Source of the DNA: an uncultured Bacilli bacterium
GTDB taxonomy: Bacteria > Bacillota_I > Bacilli_A > RF39 > UBA660
Assembly: GCA_934097015.1 (NCBI GenBank)
Contig: CAKONF010000014.1
Coordinates: forward strand, 1-26,871
Direction: 5' to 3'
Length of the DNA: 26,871 nt
Shown here: positions 7,800 through 15,455 of the stretch, in pieces
How the letters are laid out: each line of letters opens with the position of its first letter
How positions within the stretch are numbered: position 1 is the stretch's first letter
Notes under the pieces: generated by a model
The model's input: the letters and a program-made list of their open reading frames with translations, nothing else
The model's database searches: none
What the model was told of the DNA's origin: nothing
Program-made: the position numbers and the translations under genes

Positions 7800-8378
7800 T
7801 TACGATTTGTCATTAATAATGATAAACCATTTACCAATATTAGTATTCATATAATTATTTATTTCATTATAAGACATTATTTTCTTGTCTTTATCTAAAG
7901 GATCATGCACTATAAATCCATTATCTACATATTCACTCAAAAGTATAGAATGGTATATATTATCTATTTTACCCGCCAACATTATTAAATTATTCTCACT
8001 CAATTTTTCTTTCAATAATTTGATATTTACATTAACTCCCTTATAAACTTTAGCACCATACTTAATAGCATTATCTAAAAATACATTATATTCATTTAAT
8101 AATAACTCAAACGTTTCATCATTAAAAACATTACTATTTTTAAATAAATTATTTTCAGAATGATATATACTAACATCTAAATTATTTTTTGATAAATGAT
8201 ATAAAATTGCACTAAATGGAACTCCATCAATATATTTTGATTTATATATTCTATATAATCTTCTTTCATCATACCAATTAATTTTATCAATGACATTATA
8301 ACAACTTAATACCATTAACATACAACATATAGCACAAGTATTTCCTCTTTGTTTATAATGTTTTATATTTTTTTTCAT
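7800..8378 (-). CDS. C39-like cysteine protease domain protein
   Basis: 192 residues, ATG with GAGGT upstream. The N-terminus HYKQRGNTCAICCMLMVL carries the C39-type Gln/Cys pattern (Gln10, Cys15 as nucleophile). The second half has YHSILLSEY (His143) followed by GFIVHDP (Asp159), giving a complete Cys-His-Asp set in the family spacing. No signal peptide or membrane segment is evident. C39 proteases cleave double-glycine leader peptides when fused to ABC transporters; stand-alone forms like this are common in Bacillota and mostly uncharacterised. It is followed by remnants on one side and starts 31 bases after the stop of the Fic gene, so the two may share a transcript. No double-Gly peptide gene was seen nearby. 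Confidence 0.65.
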   Translation of the reverse strand: MKKNIKHYKQRGNTCAICCMLMVLSCYNVIDKINWYDERRLYRIYKSKYIDGVPFSAILYHLSKNNLDVSIYHSENNLFKNSNVFNDETFELLLNEYNVFLDNAIKYGAKVYKGVNVNIKLLKEKLSENNLIMLAGKIDNIYHSILLSEYVDNGFIVHDPLDKDKKIMSYNEINNYMNTNIGKWFIIINDKS

Positions 8379-8409
8379 AATTACCTCAATATATTTTATT
8401 TTGAATTAA

Positions 8410-9375
8410 TTATAACACTTCCCAATATCCTGTTTTATCTGAGCCTACTCTAACAATAATATCATTTTCAATCAATATTTTAAAATTTCTTTTTATAGTT
8501 CTAACGTTAACATTCAAATTTTTTGCTATTATACTTTGTGTAATATATTTATCATTTATAATTAATTCGATAATTTTATTTTGAATATCATTCATAACAA
8601 ATTTATTATTTTTGATTATCTTATCCAAAGAAGTATTTATTGTTTTTAGCATAAATTTTATAAATTCATTAGCATTTGAATTAATATGACACTGTTCTAT
8701 AGAAGAATAATATTTTTCTTGATTTAAGTATATTTCCTCTTCTATTGGAACAAACTCAAAATTTTTATCATAATTAAACAACATTAAACTCATCCAAAAT
8801 CTTGCCATTCTTCCATTTCCATCTGTAAATGGATGTATTACTACAAAATAATAATGAAAAATCGTAGATAATAATATTAGATTTAAGTTACTATTATTAA
8901 TATAATGGAATAAACTTTTCATAAGATTAGGTACTAATATAGAGTTTGGGGCTACATAAACAATCGTATCTTCTTTTTTAATAGCCTCACCATGATTTCT
9001 ATATTCACCATTATCATCATCAAAATACTTCATCATAATTTGATGTGCTTTTAAAAAATCTTTTTCATCTTTATAATTTAATGTATTAATAAGATTATAA
9101 ACTTCAATTGCATTTTTTACTTCTTGTACTTCATCTCTTTTACCAAGAACATTTTTATTTTCAGAAATATTTTCTACATCAAAAAGTGATAATGAATTAG
9201 CTTCAATCGAAAGAGAAGAATGAATCGACCTTACTTTGGACTTTGTAACCATATATTTTCTTTTTTGCTTATCAGTGATTTCAATATTGCTTAATTTTAA
9301 ATCAATTTTTTTAAGCATATCATTTATTTCATCACTAATATAAAATATTGGTTCTACTTTATCAAATAATTTCAT
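8410..9375 (-). CDS. Fic-family AMP-transferase-type protein with C-terminal winged helix
   Basis: 321 residues, ATG with GGAG nine bases upstream. The Fic core is intact: HPFTDGNGRMAR at residues 181-192 (catalytic His181, phosphate-binding Gly-Asn-Gly and Arg189). Before it lies SSLSIEAN (53-60), the N-terminal inhibitory-helix motif, with Ala in place of the usual Gly next to the Glu. The last 60 residues (QNKIIELII, then ITQSIIAKNLNVNVRTIKRN) form a winged helix-turn-helix, so the protein can probably bind DNA. Fic enzymes transfer AMP from ATP to Ser/Thr/Tyr hydroxyls of proteins. The promoter contains two perfect 12-bp tandem repeats that fit self-regulation by the winged helix. Target protein unknown. 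Confidence 0.9.
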   Translation of the reverse strand: MKLFDKVEPIFYISDEINDMLKKIDLKLSNIEITDKQKRKYMVTKSKVRSIHSSLSIEANSLSLFDVENISENKNVLGKRDEVQEVKNAIEVYNLINTLNYKDEKDFLKAHQIMMKYFDDDNGEYRNHGEAIKKEDTIVYVAPNSILVPNLMKSLFHYINNSNLNLILLSTIFHYYFVVIHPFTDGNGRMARFWMSLMLFNYDKNFEFVPIEEEIYLNQEKYYSSIEQCHINSNANEFIKFMLKTINTSLDKIIKNNKFVMNDIQNKIIELIINDKYITQSIIAKNLNVNVRTIKRNFKILIENDIIVRVGSDKTGYWEVL

Positions 9376-9400
9376 TTTATTCCACTCCCATCTAATTTAA

Positions 9401-9432
9401 ATTATATCAAATGTCACTGTAAATGTCACTGT
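9401..9432 (-). promoter_or_regulatory. fic promoter with 12-bp tandem repeat operator
   Basis: AAATGTCACTGT is repeated exactly at 9409-9420 and 9421-9432. On the minus strand this gives GTGACA (9429-9424) as -35, a 17-base spacer and a perfect TATAAT (9406-9401) as -10. The repeats cover the -35 box and spacer, as an operator for a repressor would. Nearly the same pair occurs at 15054-15077. Confidence 0.7.
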
Positions 9433-9453
9433 ATTTTATTGAGTATTTTAAAC

Positions 9454-9480
9454 AAAAAATCTGATTTAAAGTTTCAGATT
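9454..9480 (-). terminator. Terminator after the kinase remnant
   Basis: AATCTGA (9458-9464) pairs with TCAGATT (9474-9480), 9-base loop, followed on the minus strand by TTTTTT. The same AATCTGA/TCAGATT stem ends the sigma factor gene at 26228-26254. Confidence 0.65.
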
Positions 9481-9515
9481 CTTTATATTTTAGTACTATA
9501 TTACATCAATATATT

Positions 9516-9887
9516 TTATTTTCTAAACACAACCTTAAATGTAGTAATATGATTATCAGACTCTACACTAATTTCACCATTATGATTTAATACAATATTC
9601 TTTGCAATAGCAAGTCCTAAACCATATCTATTATTATTTCTATTTCTAGATTTATCTACTCTATAAAATCTTTCAAATATTTTATCTCTATCTTCAATAC
9701 TAATATTATTTTCTTTATTCTTAACTGATAAAATTATATTATTACCATTACTTTTTAAACTAATATTTATAGTACTATTCTTATATGAATGTTTTATAGC
9801 ATTATCTATTAATATACTTAGTAATTCTTTTATACTAACTTTATCTAATAACATACTTATATCATTTTCTATATCATACTTTATTTT
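9516..9887 (-). pseudogene. C-terminal remnant of a sensor histidine kinase
   Basis: The frame is open from about 9887 (IKYDIENDISMLLDKVSIKE) to the stop at 9516. It shows most of a HATPase_c domain: N box LLSILIDNAIKHS, F box IFERFYRVDKSR, G2 box GLGLAIAKNIV, and a final ISVESDN...TTFKVVF strand. An internal ATG exists, but the sensor domain, the membrane helices and the phospho-accepting His region are missing, and no response regulator is nearby. The fragment starts within the ATPase domain, so this is a 5'-deleted gene, not a small complete protein. Confidence 0.8.
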
Positions 9888-9927
9888 TTACAACAATTAA
9901 ATATTATTTCTAAATTTCACATATTTT

Positions 9928-10431
9928 TTATGGGCATTTATATAAATTTTCTTTATATATGTTATTATTTAAATTAAAATCACATTCTCCAATTAAGACA
10001 CAACCCATTTTTTTATAAAAATTATTAGATTGATTTTCTTTTAAACAACATACAATATTATTTTTATAAGTTTCTTTTAATAAATTATTTGCAGCTACAA
10101 ATAATTTATTACCTATTCCTTTTTTTAATTCTTCATCTTTAACATAAAGAGCTATAATTTCTCCGTAATTTTCATAATTTTCTTTTCTTGATTTTCCTAT
10201 TTTACAAAAACCAACTACTTCATTATGTAACTCTGCAATTAAATAATTATTATCATTTTTAATATTTTTTTCTATATTTAATATTATATTTTTGAAACTT
10301 TCTTCACTACTTAAACTATCTAAAAAATATTTAGGAAAAATATCTTTGTATGTTTGTTGCCAACTACTAACATTTATTTTTGCAATAGTTTCAGCATCTG
10401 AAATATATGATTTTCTTATATTTATCTCCAT
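9928..10431 (-). CDS. GNAT-family N-acetyltransferase
   Basis: 167 residues, ATG preceded by GAGGT. The N-terminus INIRKSYISDAETIAKINVS then SWQQTYKDIFP is typical of GNATs that begin 'IRxAxxxDAxxIAxVxxxSWxxxYxGIxP'. The acetyl-CoA binding motif A is IIALYVKDEELKKGIGNKLF (Lys-Gly-Ile-Gly). The C-terminal NQSNNFYKKMGC matches 'NxxAxxFYxxxGF'. Substrate unknown; such enzymes acetylate small amines, antibiotics or protein N-termini. It lies just after the broken S66 gene on the same strand. Confidence 0.85.
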   Translation of the reverse strand: MEINIRKSYISDAETIAKINVSSWQQTYKDIFPKYFLDSLSSEESFKNIILNIEKNIKNDNNYLIAELHNEVVGFCKIGKSRKENYENYGEIIALYVKDEELKKGIGNKLFVAANNLLKETYKNNIVCCLKENQSNNFYKKMGCVLIGECDFNLNNNIYKENLYKCP

Positions 10432-10456
10432 TTTGTTACCTCAATTACAATTTCCA

Positions 10457-10699
10457 TTATTTAATTTTTATTATTTTATTATCATAATCCACTGTTGCTG
10501 TTGTGTTGTACTGTAAAAAGCAACGTGGAACAGCATGACCAAAATTTATATTATACATTATTGGTAAATTGCTATCTTTAAAAAAATCTTTATAAACTTT
10601 TTTATATTCATCATAAAATATTTCATCCATTGGTTTTCCAATTAATAATCCTTTAACAGAATCAAGTATTCCTCTTTTTTTTAAATTAAATATATTCAT
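10457..10699 (-). pseudogene. C-terminal fragment of an S66 (MccF-type LD-carboxypeptidase)
   Basis: The 80 residues RGILDSVKGLLIGKPMDE... and LPIMYNINFGHAVPRCFLQY match the last third of MccF-like S66 peptidases, including the His of the Ser-Glu-His triad (in NFGHAVP). The Ser-bearing N-terminal domain is absent. The ATG at 10699 has a poor ribosome binding site and lies at the break. S66 enzymes release C-terminal D-residues (LdcA) or inactivate microcin C-like aminoacyl nucleotides (MccF). An intact relative is in the peptide operon at 16573-17523, so the genome has, or had, at least two. The attenuator-like leader at 10727-10857 directly precedes this remnant. Confidence 0.8.
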
Positions 10700-10726
10700 A
10701 CATACCTACTAATAATATTTGAAGAA

Positions 10727-10779
10727 AAAAACGCTAATCAGTCAGTAATCCCGAGGAATTAAAACCAATTAACGTTTTT
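10727..10779 (-). terminator. Terminator overlapping a leader ORF (candidate attenuator)
   Basis: AAAAACGTTAAT (10779-10768 on the minus strand) pairs at all 12 positions, one of them G-U, with ATTAGCGTTTTT (10738-10727), and a run of seven T ends the arm. The 29-base loop holds an inner hairpin AATTC-CTCG-GGATT. The 5' arm lies inside the last codons of the leader ORF at 10759-10857, so a ribosome reaching the end of that ORF would prevent the hairpin from forming. Confidence 0.7.
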
Positions 10780-10857
10780 AGAGCGTAGTAAACCACAAAC
10801 AACAAAGTTACAGAAATAAGTAAATTTTTTAACTTTTAACGCATCTATGCTATTCAT
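10759..10857 (-). CDS. Putative 32-residue leader peptide
   Basis: The ATG at 10857 is preceded by AGTGAT and lies about 29 bases after the predicted transcription start. The product begins MNSIDALKVKKFTYFCNF and ends LLRSKNVNWF, with a hydrophobic middle and two Cys. The stop (10759-10761) lies in the loop of a strong terminator hairpin whose first arm is formed by the codons for Lys-Asn-Val-Asn. This layout (promoter, short ORF, overlapping terminator, structural gene) is that of ribosome-mediated attenuation, as in leader-controlled antibiotic resistance genes. I do not recognise the peptide. The downstream gene is now only an S66 fragment. Confidence 0.5.
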   Translation of the reverse strand: MNSIDALKVKKFTYFCNFVVCGLLRSKNVNWF

Positions 10858-10892
10858 TACTATCACTTCATTTCTTTTAAAATATTAAAACT

Positions 10893-10921
10893 AATTTATC
10901 ATTTCATCGTTTCAAAGTCAA
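10893..10921 (-). promoter_or_regulatory. Promoter of the leader ORF
   Basis: Minus strand TTGACT (10921-10916), 17-base spacer, TAAATT (10898-10893) with TG one base before it (extended -10). One of the best promoter matches in the window. Confidence 0.65.
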
Positions 10922-11116
10922 TACTTTTTTACCATTTTTTTTCAAATATGTCTAAAAGTATTATTTTGTGTCTATTTATCCATTAAACCAATTTGGAGAT
11001 GAAATACACAATAAATCTTTATCAGTTGTCTTATTTTTTAATTATTTACAAAATCCTCTGGATGAATTCTTTTTACTAAAATTAATCTACAGAATTCCTA
11101 CATTTTATTTTACTAT

Positions 11117-11305
11117 TTACACAATTTCAAGAAGAATTATTTTTTCCAACATGTTTAAGCCTACAAAAGTATTGATAAATTGACTTATTTCATATCCAAC
11201 ATAAATATAATTTTTTTTTACATTTATATAATTTGAAATAGTATTTACCGAAAGATCTTCTAATGAATAAACTAAATTATAATTAAAATCCCCATTTGCA
11301 TTTTC
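11117..11305 (-). pseudogene. Unrecognised ORF remnant between leader and methyltransferase
   Basis: A 62-codon frame without a start codon reads NANGDFNYNLVYSLEDLS near its start and NYIYVGYEISQFINTFVG later, stopping at 11117-11119. Its composition is protein-like and a frame this long without stops is uncommon at this base content, so it is probably the end of a decayed gene. Family not recognised. Apart from this, the leader ORF and its control elements, I see nothing in 10700-11346. Confidence 0.3.
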
Positions 11306-11346
11306 TTAACGGTTTGTTATTTTGCCATATTGATGACATAAAATCA

Positions 11347-12111
11347 TCACTCATTTCTACAAACGACAACACACATAGCTGGATTAAATTCAGGTATTTT
11401 TTCTGAAATCCATTTTCTTTTTACAATTAAATCATTGTCTAGTAGCTCCTGTTCAAATGTATTCCAATTAACGATATTACAAGATGTAGTAGCGATACTA
11501 ATTTTTTTATCATTATTGACTACAACTCTTTCGGCATCATCAAATGATTTAGTTACATCTGATTTATATTCTTTTATACCATCACCCATTGATACTATTA
11601 AAGCAATACCATTTTTATTTAAATGACTATATATAAAATTATAAAATTTATTTCTATGTTCCTTATTAACAAACATATGAATAACCGCTATAGAGTAAAT
11701 AAAATCAAATTTATTATTTAAAGTGTCATTAATAATATCAAATTGTTTAAATTTATCATTATAATTATAATTAGACAACTCCTTACACTTTTCTATAACT
11801 GTATTTGAATAATCAATAGCAAGAACATCATAATTTTTATCAAGAAGAAATATAGCATCCCTACCTTCACCACAACCAAGTTCTAGTATTTTTGCATTTG
11901 ATGATATTTTTTCTTTTAGTATTGTTTCAATAACATCTGGTGTTGGTTCTTTTGAAGACCAAAGATAATTATGCTTATATACCTGTTTATATCTTTTTTC
12001 GTATGCTTTATAATAGTCATTATTTATATTATTGAAATCATCATTTTTCCAACATTCACTTTCCCTCTTTGTAATGTCTCTTGATTCCAAAAACTTTTCT
12101 CTCTTTTCCAT
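11347..12111 (-). CDS. Class I SAM-dependent methyltransferase
   Basis: 254 residues from the ATG at 12111 (GGTGA upstream); a GTG at 12123 is the alternative. Motif I is ILELGCGEGRDAIFLL (about 75-90), followed by the acidic ribose-binding end of strand 2 in YDVLAIDYS (Asp100) and motif IV-like FDFIYSIAVIHMF. The block WSSKEPTPDV before motif I is common in TehB/thiopurine-type enzymes acting on small molecules. A charged 50-residue N-terminal extension precedes the fold. The substrate is unknown. It is a single gene between remnants, with a poorly defined promoter in the 195-base gap upstream. Confidence 0.8.
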   Translation of the reverse strand: MEKREKFLESRDITKRESECWKNDDFNNINNDYYKAYEKRYKQVYKHNYLWSSKEPTPDVIETILKEKISSNAKILELGCGEGRDAIFLLDKNYDVLAIDYSNTVIEKCKELSNYNYNDKFKQFDIINDTLNNKFDFIYSIAVIHMFVNKEHRNKFYNFIYSHLNKNGIALIVSMGDGIKEYKSDVTKSFDDAERVVVNNDKKISIATTSCNIVNWNTFEQELLDNDLIVKRKWISEKIPEFNPAMCVVVCRNE

Positions 12112-12306
12112 TTTTTTCACCAACCAATCATTAAAATAATCTTATAGAAATAGAAAATGAGGACTAAAATAAGACTCTCTTCCACCAAAACAAATTAAAT
12201 AATCGTGTTATATTTTATCATATTTTTTGCTTTGTAAATAGTTTTTATAAAAAATGTGGTATATTTAAGATTTTTTATTTAAAAATCACATATTATCAAT
12301 CAATTA

Positions 12307-13314
12307 TTATATTAGCCCTTTTTCATAATAATTAACAAGTATTTTTTCGTTATTTGAATAGTATTCATAATCTGTTTTTAGGTATTTTGTAAATCCCCAT
12401 TTAAAATATATTTGAATATTTCTTGTCTCACATGGTTCAACACCAAGTGTTAATGACTTAAAGCCTTTATCTTTTAAATCATTTTCCATAAATTTATATA
12501 ATTTTGAAAAATATCCTTGATTTTCAAATTCTTTATTTGTTCTAAAAGCTGTTAGATATGCTTTACCTTCGCCTATCAATGCTTCTTTATTTTGCGTATC
12601 TGTATCATTTTCAGAAATAATTGCTGTTGCTTCAGTAATTATTTCATTATTAAGAATACCCATATAAACAATTCTATTATCAATATTACGTAATGATTCT
12701 ACTTTAAACTTTTTCCAAACATCTGAATTATCATGTTTTTTTATTTCTATATCCCATTTCTTAGTTAATAATTCTTCTGTTGCAATAATACATTTATAAT
12801 TACTTTCATTATTTATTTTTTTTACATCTATTAAACCTCTTGTATGAAAACCAATTTTTTCATAAAATCTAATAGCATTTTTGTTATAAGCAAAAACATC
12901 AACAAAAATATATTCACATCCTATACTTTTTAAATATTCTTCAATTTTTTGTATAAGTTGCTTACCAACACCCCTGCTTCTAGCATTTTTGGATACTATT
13001 AATTCTGAAATCTCACCACTTCTAGGACATTTATAATCTAAATAATCATATTCATCATAAGCTCTAACATACCCCATTATTAAACCGACAGCTTTATTAT
13101 TTTCTACTGCTAAATAACATTTACCATCATTATTATTAACTTCTTCTAAGTCTAAGCTAGCCATTTTATCTCTATATTCAGAATGTAATTGATCTAAGTT
13201 ATCCTTATCAATAGTTAATATATATTCTTCTAATTCTACAAGTAAATCTTTAACATCTTCTAAATATTTTTTTTGATATTCTATTATTTGCATAAAATTT
13301 TTCATTCCTTTCAT
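12307..13314 (-). CDS. Tandem two-domain GNAT acetyltransferase
   Basis: 335 residues at most. The start is uncertain: ATGs at 13314, 13305 and 13293 are in frame, and the protein proper begins at MQIIEYQKKYLEDVKDLL (13293). Domain 1 (about 8-165) has ELIVSKNARSRGVGKQLI as acetyl-CoA motif and NKNAIRFYEKIGF. Domain 2 (about 185-335) has YLTAFRTNKEFENQGYFSKL and a final FKWGF block, resembling GNATs in which Gln-Gly-Tyr replaces the usual Gly-x-Gly. Domain 1 looks catalytically competent; domain 2 is degenerate in the CoA loop. Two-domain GNATs are known among aminoglycoside-type and mycothiol-type acetyltransferases, but the substrate here cannot be told. Confidence 0.82.
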   Translation of the reverse strand: MKGMKNFMQIIEYQKKYLEDVKDLLVELEEYILTIDKDNLDQLHSEYRDKMASLDLEEVNNNDGKCYLAVENNKAVGLIMGYVRAYDEYDYLDYKCPRSGEISELIVSKNARSRGVGKQLIQKIEEYLKSIGCEYIFVDVFAYNKNAIRFYEKIGFHTRGLIDVKKINNESNYKCIIATEELLTKKWDIEIKKHDNSDVWKKFKVESLRNIDNRIVYMGILNNEIITEATAIISENDTDTQNKEALIGEGKAYLTAFRTNKEFENQGYFSKLYKFMENDLKDKGFKSLTLGVEPCETRNIQIYFKWGFTKYLKTDYEYYSNNEKILVNYYEKGLI

Positions 13315-13372
13315 TCAAAACTCACATAATCAAAAAAGTTACAAAATTATATTATTTTTAGACTAAATTCTT

Positions 13373-13849
13373 TTATTTATTATTAAAAACAAATATTTCA
13401 GATGCACAACTATTTTTAACAATATAATTACCACTTGTATATTCTTCTATTGTTTTTTTCCAAAATGAATATGCTTGCTTACTATTTTTTATTGGTTCAA
13501 CTTCCCAATATCCTTTATATTTTTCAAAAATTTCCATTGCAACTTTTTTACCTATATGATTTCTCCTATATTGTGGCATTATTAAGAATTCTGCTATACA
13601 TTTTCCATTACTATTAAATTTCAAATTTTCATTTATCATTACAAATCCTAAATATGTTTTGCCACTTTTTATAAAATAAGCATCTCTATCTTCATCAGTA
13701 AAATAATTGTTAAACCATTTATACTGAAATTTAGCATTTTCATTTAAATTGTTTTCTATATATTGACTACCATCATATAAAGCAAACTGTAATAAGCTAT
13801 ATAATATTTCTTTTTTATCCAATGTTACCTTGTCTAATGTATAATTCAT
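13373..13849 (-). CDS. GNAT-family N-acetyltransferase
   Basis: 158 residues from the ATG at 13849 (AGGTGA five bases upstream). The acetyl-CoA motif is AEFLIMPQYRRNHIGKKVAM (Arg-Arg-Asn-His-Ile-Gly-Lys), followed by GYWEVEPIKNSKQAYSFWKK. This belongs to the small 'FxIxxxYRRxGxG...WEVxxxxxNxxAxxFW' group of predicted acetyltransferases common in Bacillota. The substrate is unknown. It is the second of a run of same-strand GNAT and Nudix genes. Confidence 0.85.
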   Translation of the reverse strand: MNYTLDKVTLDKKEILYSLLQFALYDGSQYIENNLNENAKFQYKWFNNYFTDEDRDAYFIKSGKTYLGFVMINENLKFNSNGKCIAEFLIMPQYRRNHIGKKVAMEIFEKYKGYWEVEPIKNSKQAYSFWKKTIEEYTSGNYIVKNSCASEIFVFNNK

Positions 13850-13971
13850 CAAAATCACCTATTTTTAATTTTTTACTTAAATAATTTTTGAGTTATATAT
13901 CACTGCTATCTATATTCATAAAATAATTTATAAATATTAATCCATGAGATTTAGTCATTTTTCTTGAAGAA

Positions 13972-14343
13972 TTAAATTATATATTTCATCATATAGTTAA
14001 CATTATCAACTTCTTCTTTCTGCAGTGAAAGTTTATTAATATCAATATCTTCTTCTAAATAATAAATATCTGCAAAAGGAATACATAAAAGTATATCATC
14101 AATATATTTTAACTTTTCTTTTTTTATTTCTATTCCTAATTTTTCTTTTAGTTCTCTTGTAATAGCATCTTTTGAAGTTTCATTATATAAAACATGACCA
14201 CCAGTCGAACTATATAATCCACCTTTTTCTTTCGATGTTTTTTGAATTAGATATTTTCCATCTTTATTTTTTATAAATACAACGGCAATTAAAATATGAT
14301 CGCCAATATTTAATCTTTCACCTCTAATAATTTTCTTATTTGT
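13972..14343 (-). pseudogene. Nudix hydrolase domain, out of frame with the upstream GNAT
   Basis: Read from about 14343 to the stop at 13972 the frame gives NKKIIRGERLNIGDHILIAV, then GLYSSTGGHVLYNE and RELKEKLGI, and ends NVNYMMKYII. The Nudix box G-x5-E-x7-RE-x2-E-x2-G is present, but one of its metal-binding Glu is Lys (RELKEKLGI). There is no start codon for this part: homologues begin 'xEYLxxYDxNxxKTxKKxxRGE', and that beginning is at the end of the GNAT frame (KIEYLNLCDNKKIK). One missing A in the run at 14343-14346 would join the two. The unbroken gene would encode a GNAT-Nudix fusion of about 330 residues. Confidence 0.75.
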
Positions 14344-14966
14344 TTTATTTTTTTATTATCACATAAATTTAAATATTCGATTTTACTTCCTGATTTTGTA
14401 TATTCTTCTTTTGTTATTTCATAGCAATAACATTCAGTTTTTTTAGTTTGAATAGTATATTTAATCAATTTTGTTTTATTTAACCTACGAAAACCGAATT
14501 TTTCCATAATCTTCCATGAAGCTGGATTTTCTATTGCAGCACACGTTTCTATTTTTTCAATTCCAACTTCGTAAAACATATAGTCAAGCATTAATTTAGC
14601 TACTTCTGTTCCGAATCCCATTCCTTGATAGTGTGAATCTAAAAACCAACCAACGTCTCTTATAGAATCATTATTTTTATTACCACTTTCATCATAAGAA
14701 CTTTGACAGCTTACTTGACCAATACATTCATTCTTTGTTTTTAAAATTATAGACCACTGAAATACATCATTATTTAATGCTTTCTCTAATTTTTTATATT
14801 GCCATTTTTTTTCATCTTCCCAATTATTATTAATTTTTCCTACTAAATAATATTTGGACACTTCTTTATTTTTTAAAATATTCCATAAAACTTTTAAATC
14901 TTCTTCCTTAGTAGGTCTTAAAATTAATCTTTTTGATTCTAATACCTTTGATCCAATATATTTCAT
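14310..14966 (-). CDS. GNAT acetyltransferase (RimJ/RimL type), 5' half of a broken GNAT-Nudix gene
   Basis: 218 residues from the ATG at 14966; a TTG six bases earlier is better placed after AGAAGG. The domain runs from LESKRLILRPTKEEDLKVLW to MEKFGFRRLNKTKLIKYT and is complete: WFLDSHYQGMGFGTEVAKLM is the acetyl-CoA motif and ENPASWKIMEKFGF the C-terminal motif. This is the group that acetylates protein N-termini or small molecules. From about residue 195 (KIEYLNLCDNKKIK) the sequence is the beginning of a Nudix domain, after which the frame is lost and stops 11 codons later. The GNAT part may still be functional. Confidence 0.8.
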   Translation of the reverse strand: MKYIGSKVLESKRLILRPTKEEDLKVLWNILKNKEVSKYYLVGKINNNWEDEKKWQYKKLEKALNNDVFQWSIILKTKNECIGQVSCQSSYDESGNKNNDSIRDVGWFLDSHYQGMGFGTEVAKLMLDYMFYEVGIEKIETCAAIENPASWKIMEKFGFRRLNKTKLIKYTIQTKKTECYCYEITKEEYTKSGSKIEYLNLCDNKKIKQIRKLLEVKD

Positions 14967-14993
14967 AAACAAAGTACCTTCTTTCTATATAAT

Positions 14994-15002
14994 ATTATAG
15001 CA
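14994..15002 (-). promoter_or_regulatory. Extended -10 promoter of the GNAT-Nudix gene
   Basis: Minus strand TGCTATAAT (15002-14994) is an extended -10 box, 27 bases before the ATG at 14966. No good -35 is seen, as is usual for extended -10 promoters. Confidence 0.5.
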
Positions 15003-15053
15003 TGAATTTAACAAAAATAACTTATTAGAAATATCATTTTATTAGCTAATGTC

Positions 15054-15077
15054 AAATGTCATTGCAAATGTCATTGT
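15054..15077. repeat. Second copy of the fic-type 12-bp tandem repeat
   Basis: AAATGTCATTGC and AAATGTCATTGT follow each other at 15054-15065 and 15066-15077, and a further partial AATGTC lies just before. They match the fic promoter repeats (AAATGTCACTGT twice) at 10-11 of 12 positions and in the same spacing. Here the TATAAT that follows in the fic promoter is missing on the minus strand (CATTAG instead). The pair sits upstream of the GNAT-Nudix gene. Confidence 0.6.
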
Positions 15078-15092
15078 ATTTTAATGTTATAG

Positions 15093-15451
15093 TTATTTTA
15101 TTTTTTCATCTTGTCTAATAACATTATTTATATCAATATTACCTTTAAATAAATAAACAATTAAAATATCTGGGCAATTTTTAAAATATCATTTAGTTTT
15201 ATCTATCAAAATTGCATCTTTTTTATTTAAGTCAACACCTAATTCTTCTTTAACTTCTCTAATTACACCATTTCAATGCTCCTTCACCACTCAAAATAGA
15301 ACCACCTGTTGTTTCCCATTTACCACCATTACTTATATTAATAACTCTTTTACTAATTAAAAATTCTTCATTACCATTTTTCTTTTCTGCTAACTAATTT
15401 ATTCATTTTATTTAAATTTTTATCATAAACTTCCAAATATTCCATATCCAT
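15093..15451 (-). pseudogene. Nudix hydrolase pseudogene with several frameshifts
   Basis: It starts MDMEYLEVYDKNLNKMNKLV, loses frame near KEK, continues as NGNEEFLISKRVINISNGGK and WETTGGSILSGEGAL, loses frame again, then reads NGVIREVKEELGVDLNKKD before a TGA, and ends YFKNCPDILIVYLF...KIK. The Nudix box is complete once the single extra A in GAAATGG is removed (G-x5-E-x7-REVKEELGV). A segment between the first strand and NGNEEF also appears deleted. It lies four bases after a truncated GNAT gene on the same strand, so this is a second decayed GNAT/Nudix pair. Confidence 0.85.
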
Positions 15452-15455
15452 AACA

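Noticed and set aside
10771..10810. GTTTTTAGAGCG followed by an A/C-rich stretch resembles the start of a type II CRISPR repeat, and AAGTTACAGAAATAAG nearby resembles part of a tracrRNA.
   Set aside because: There is a single copy, no spacer-repeat pattern and no cas gene in the window; the same bases are explained by the leader ORF and its terminator on the minus strand.
10968..11183. Plus-strand 71-residue ORF in the gap before the methyltransferase gene.
   Set aside because: No ribosome binding site, no recognisable domain, and it overlaps a more protein-like minus-strand remnant.
15093..15451. TGA read as Trp (Mollicute code), since a TGA in the Nudix pseudogene would then be sense.
   Set aside because: The gene is broken by frameshifts anyway, and the intact genes of the window use TGG for Trp with no in-frame TGA.
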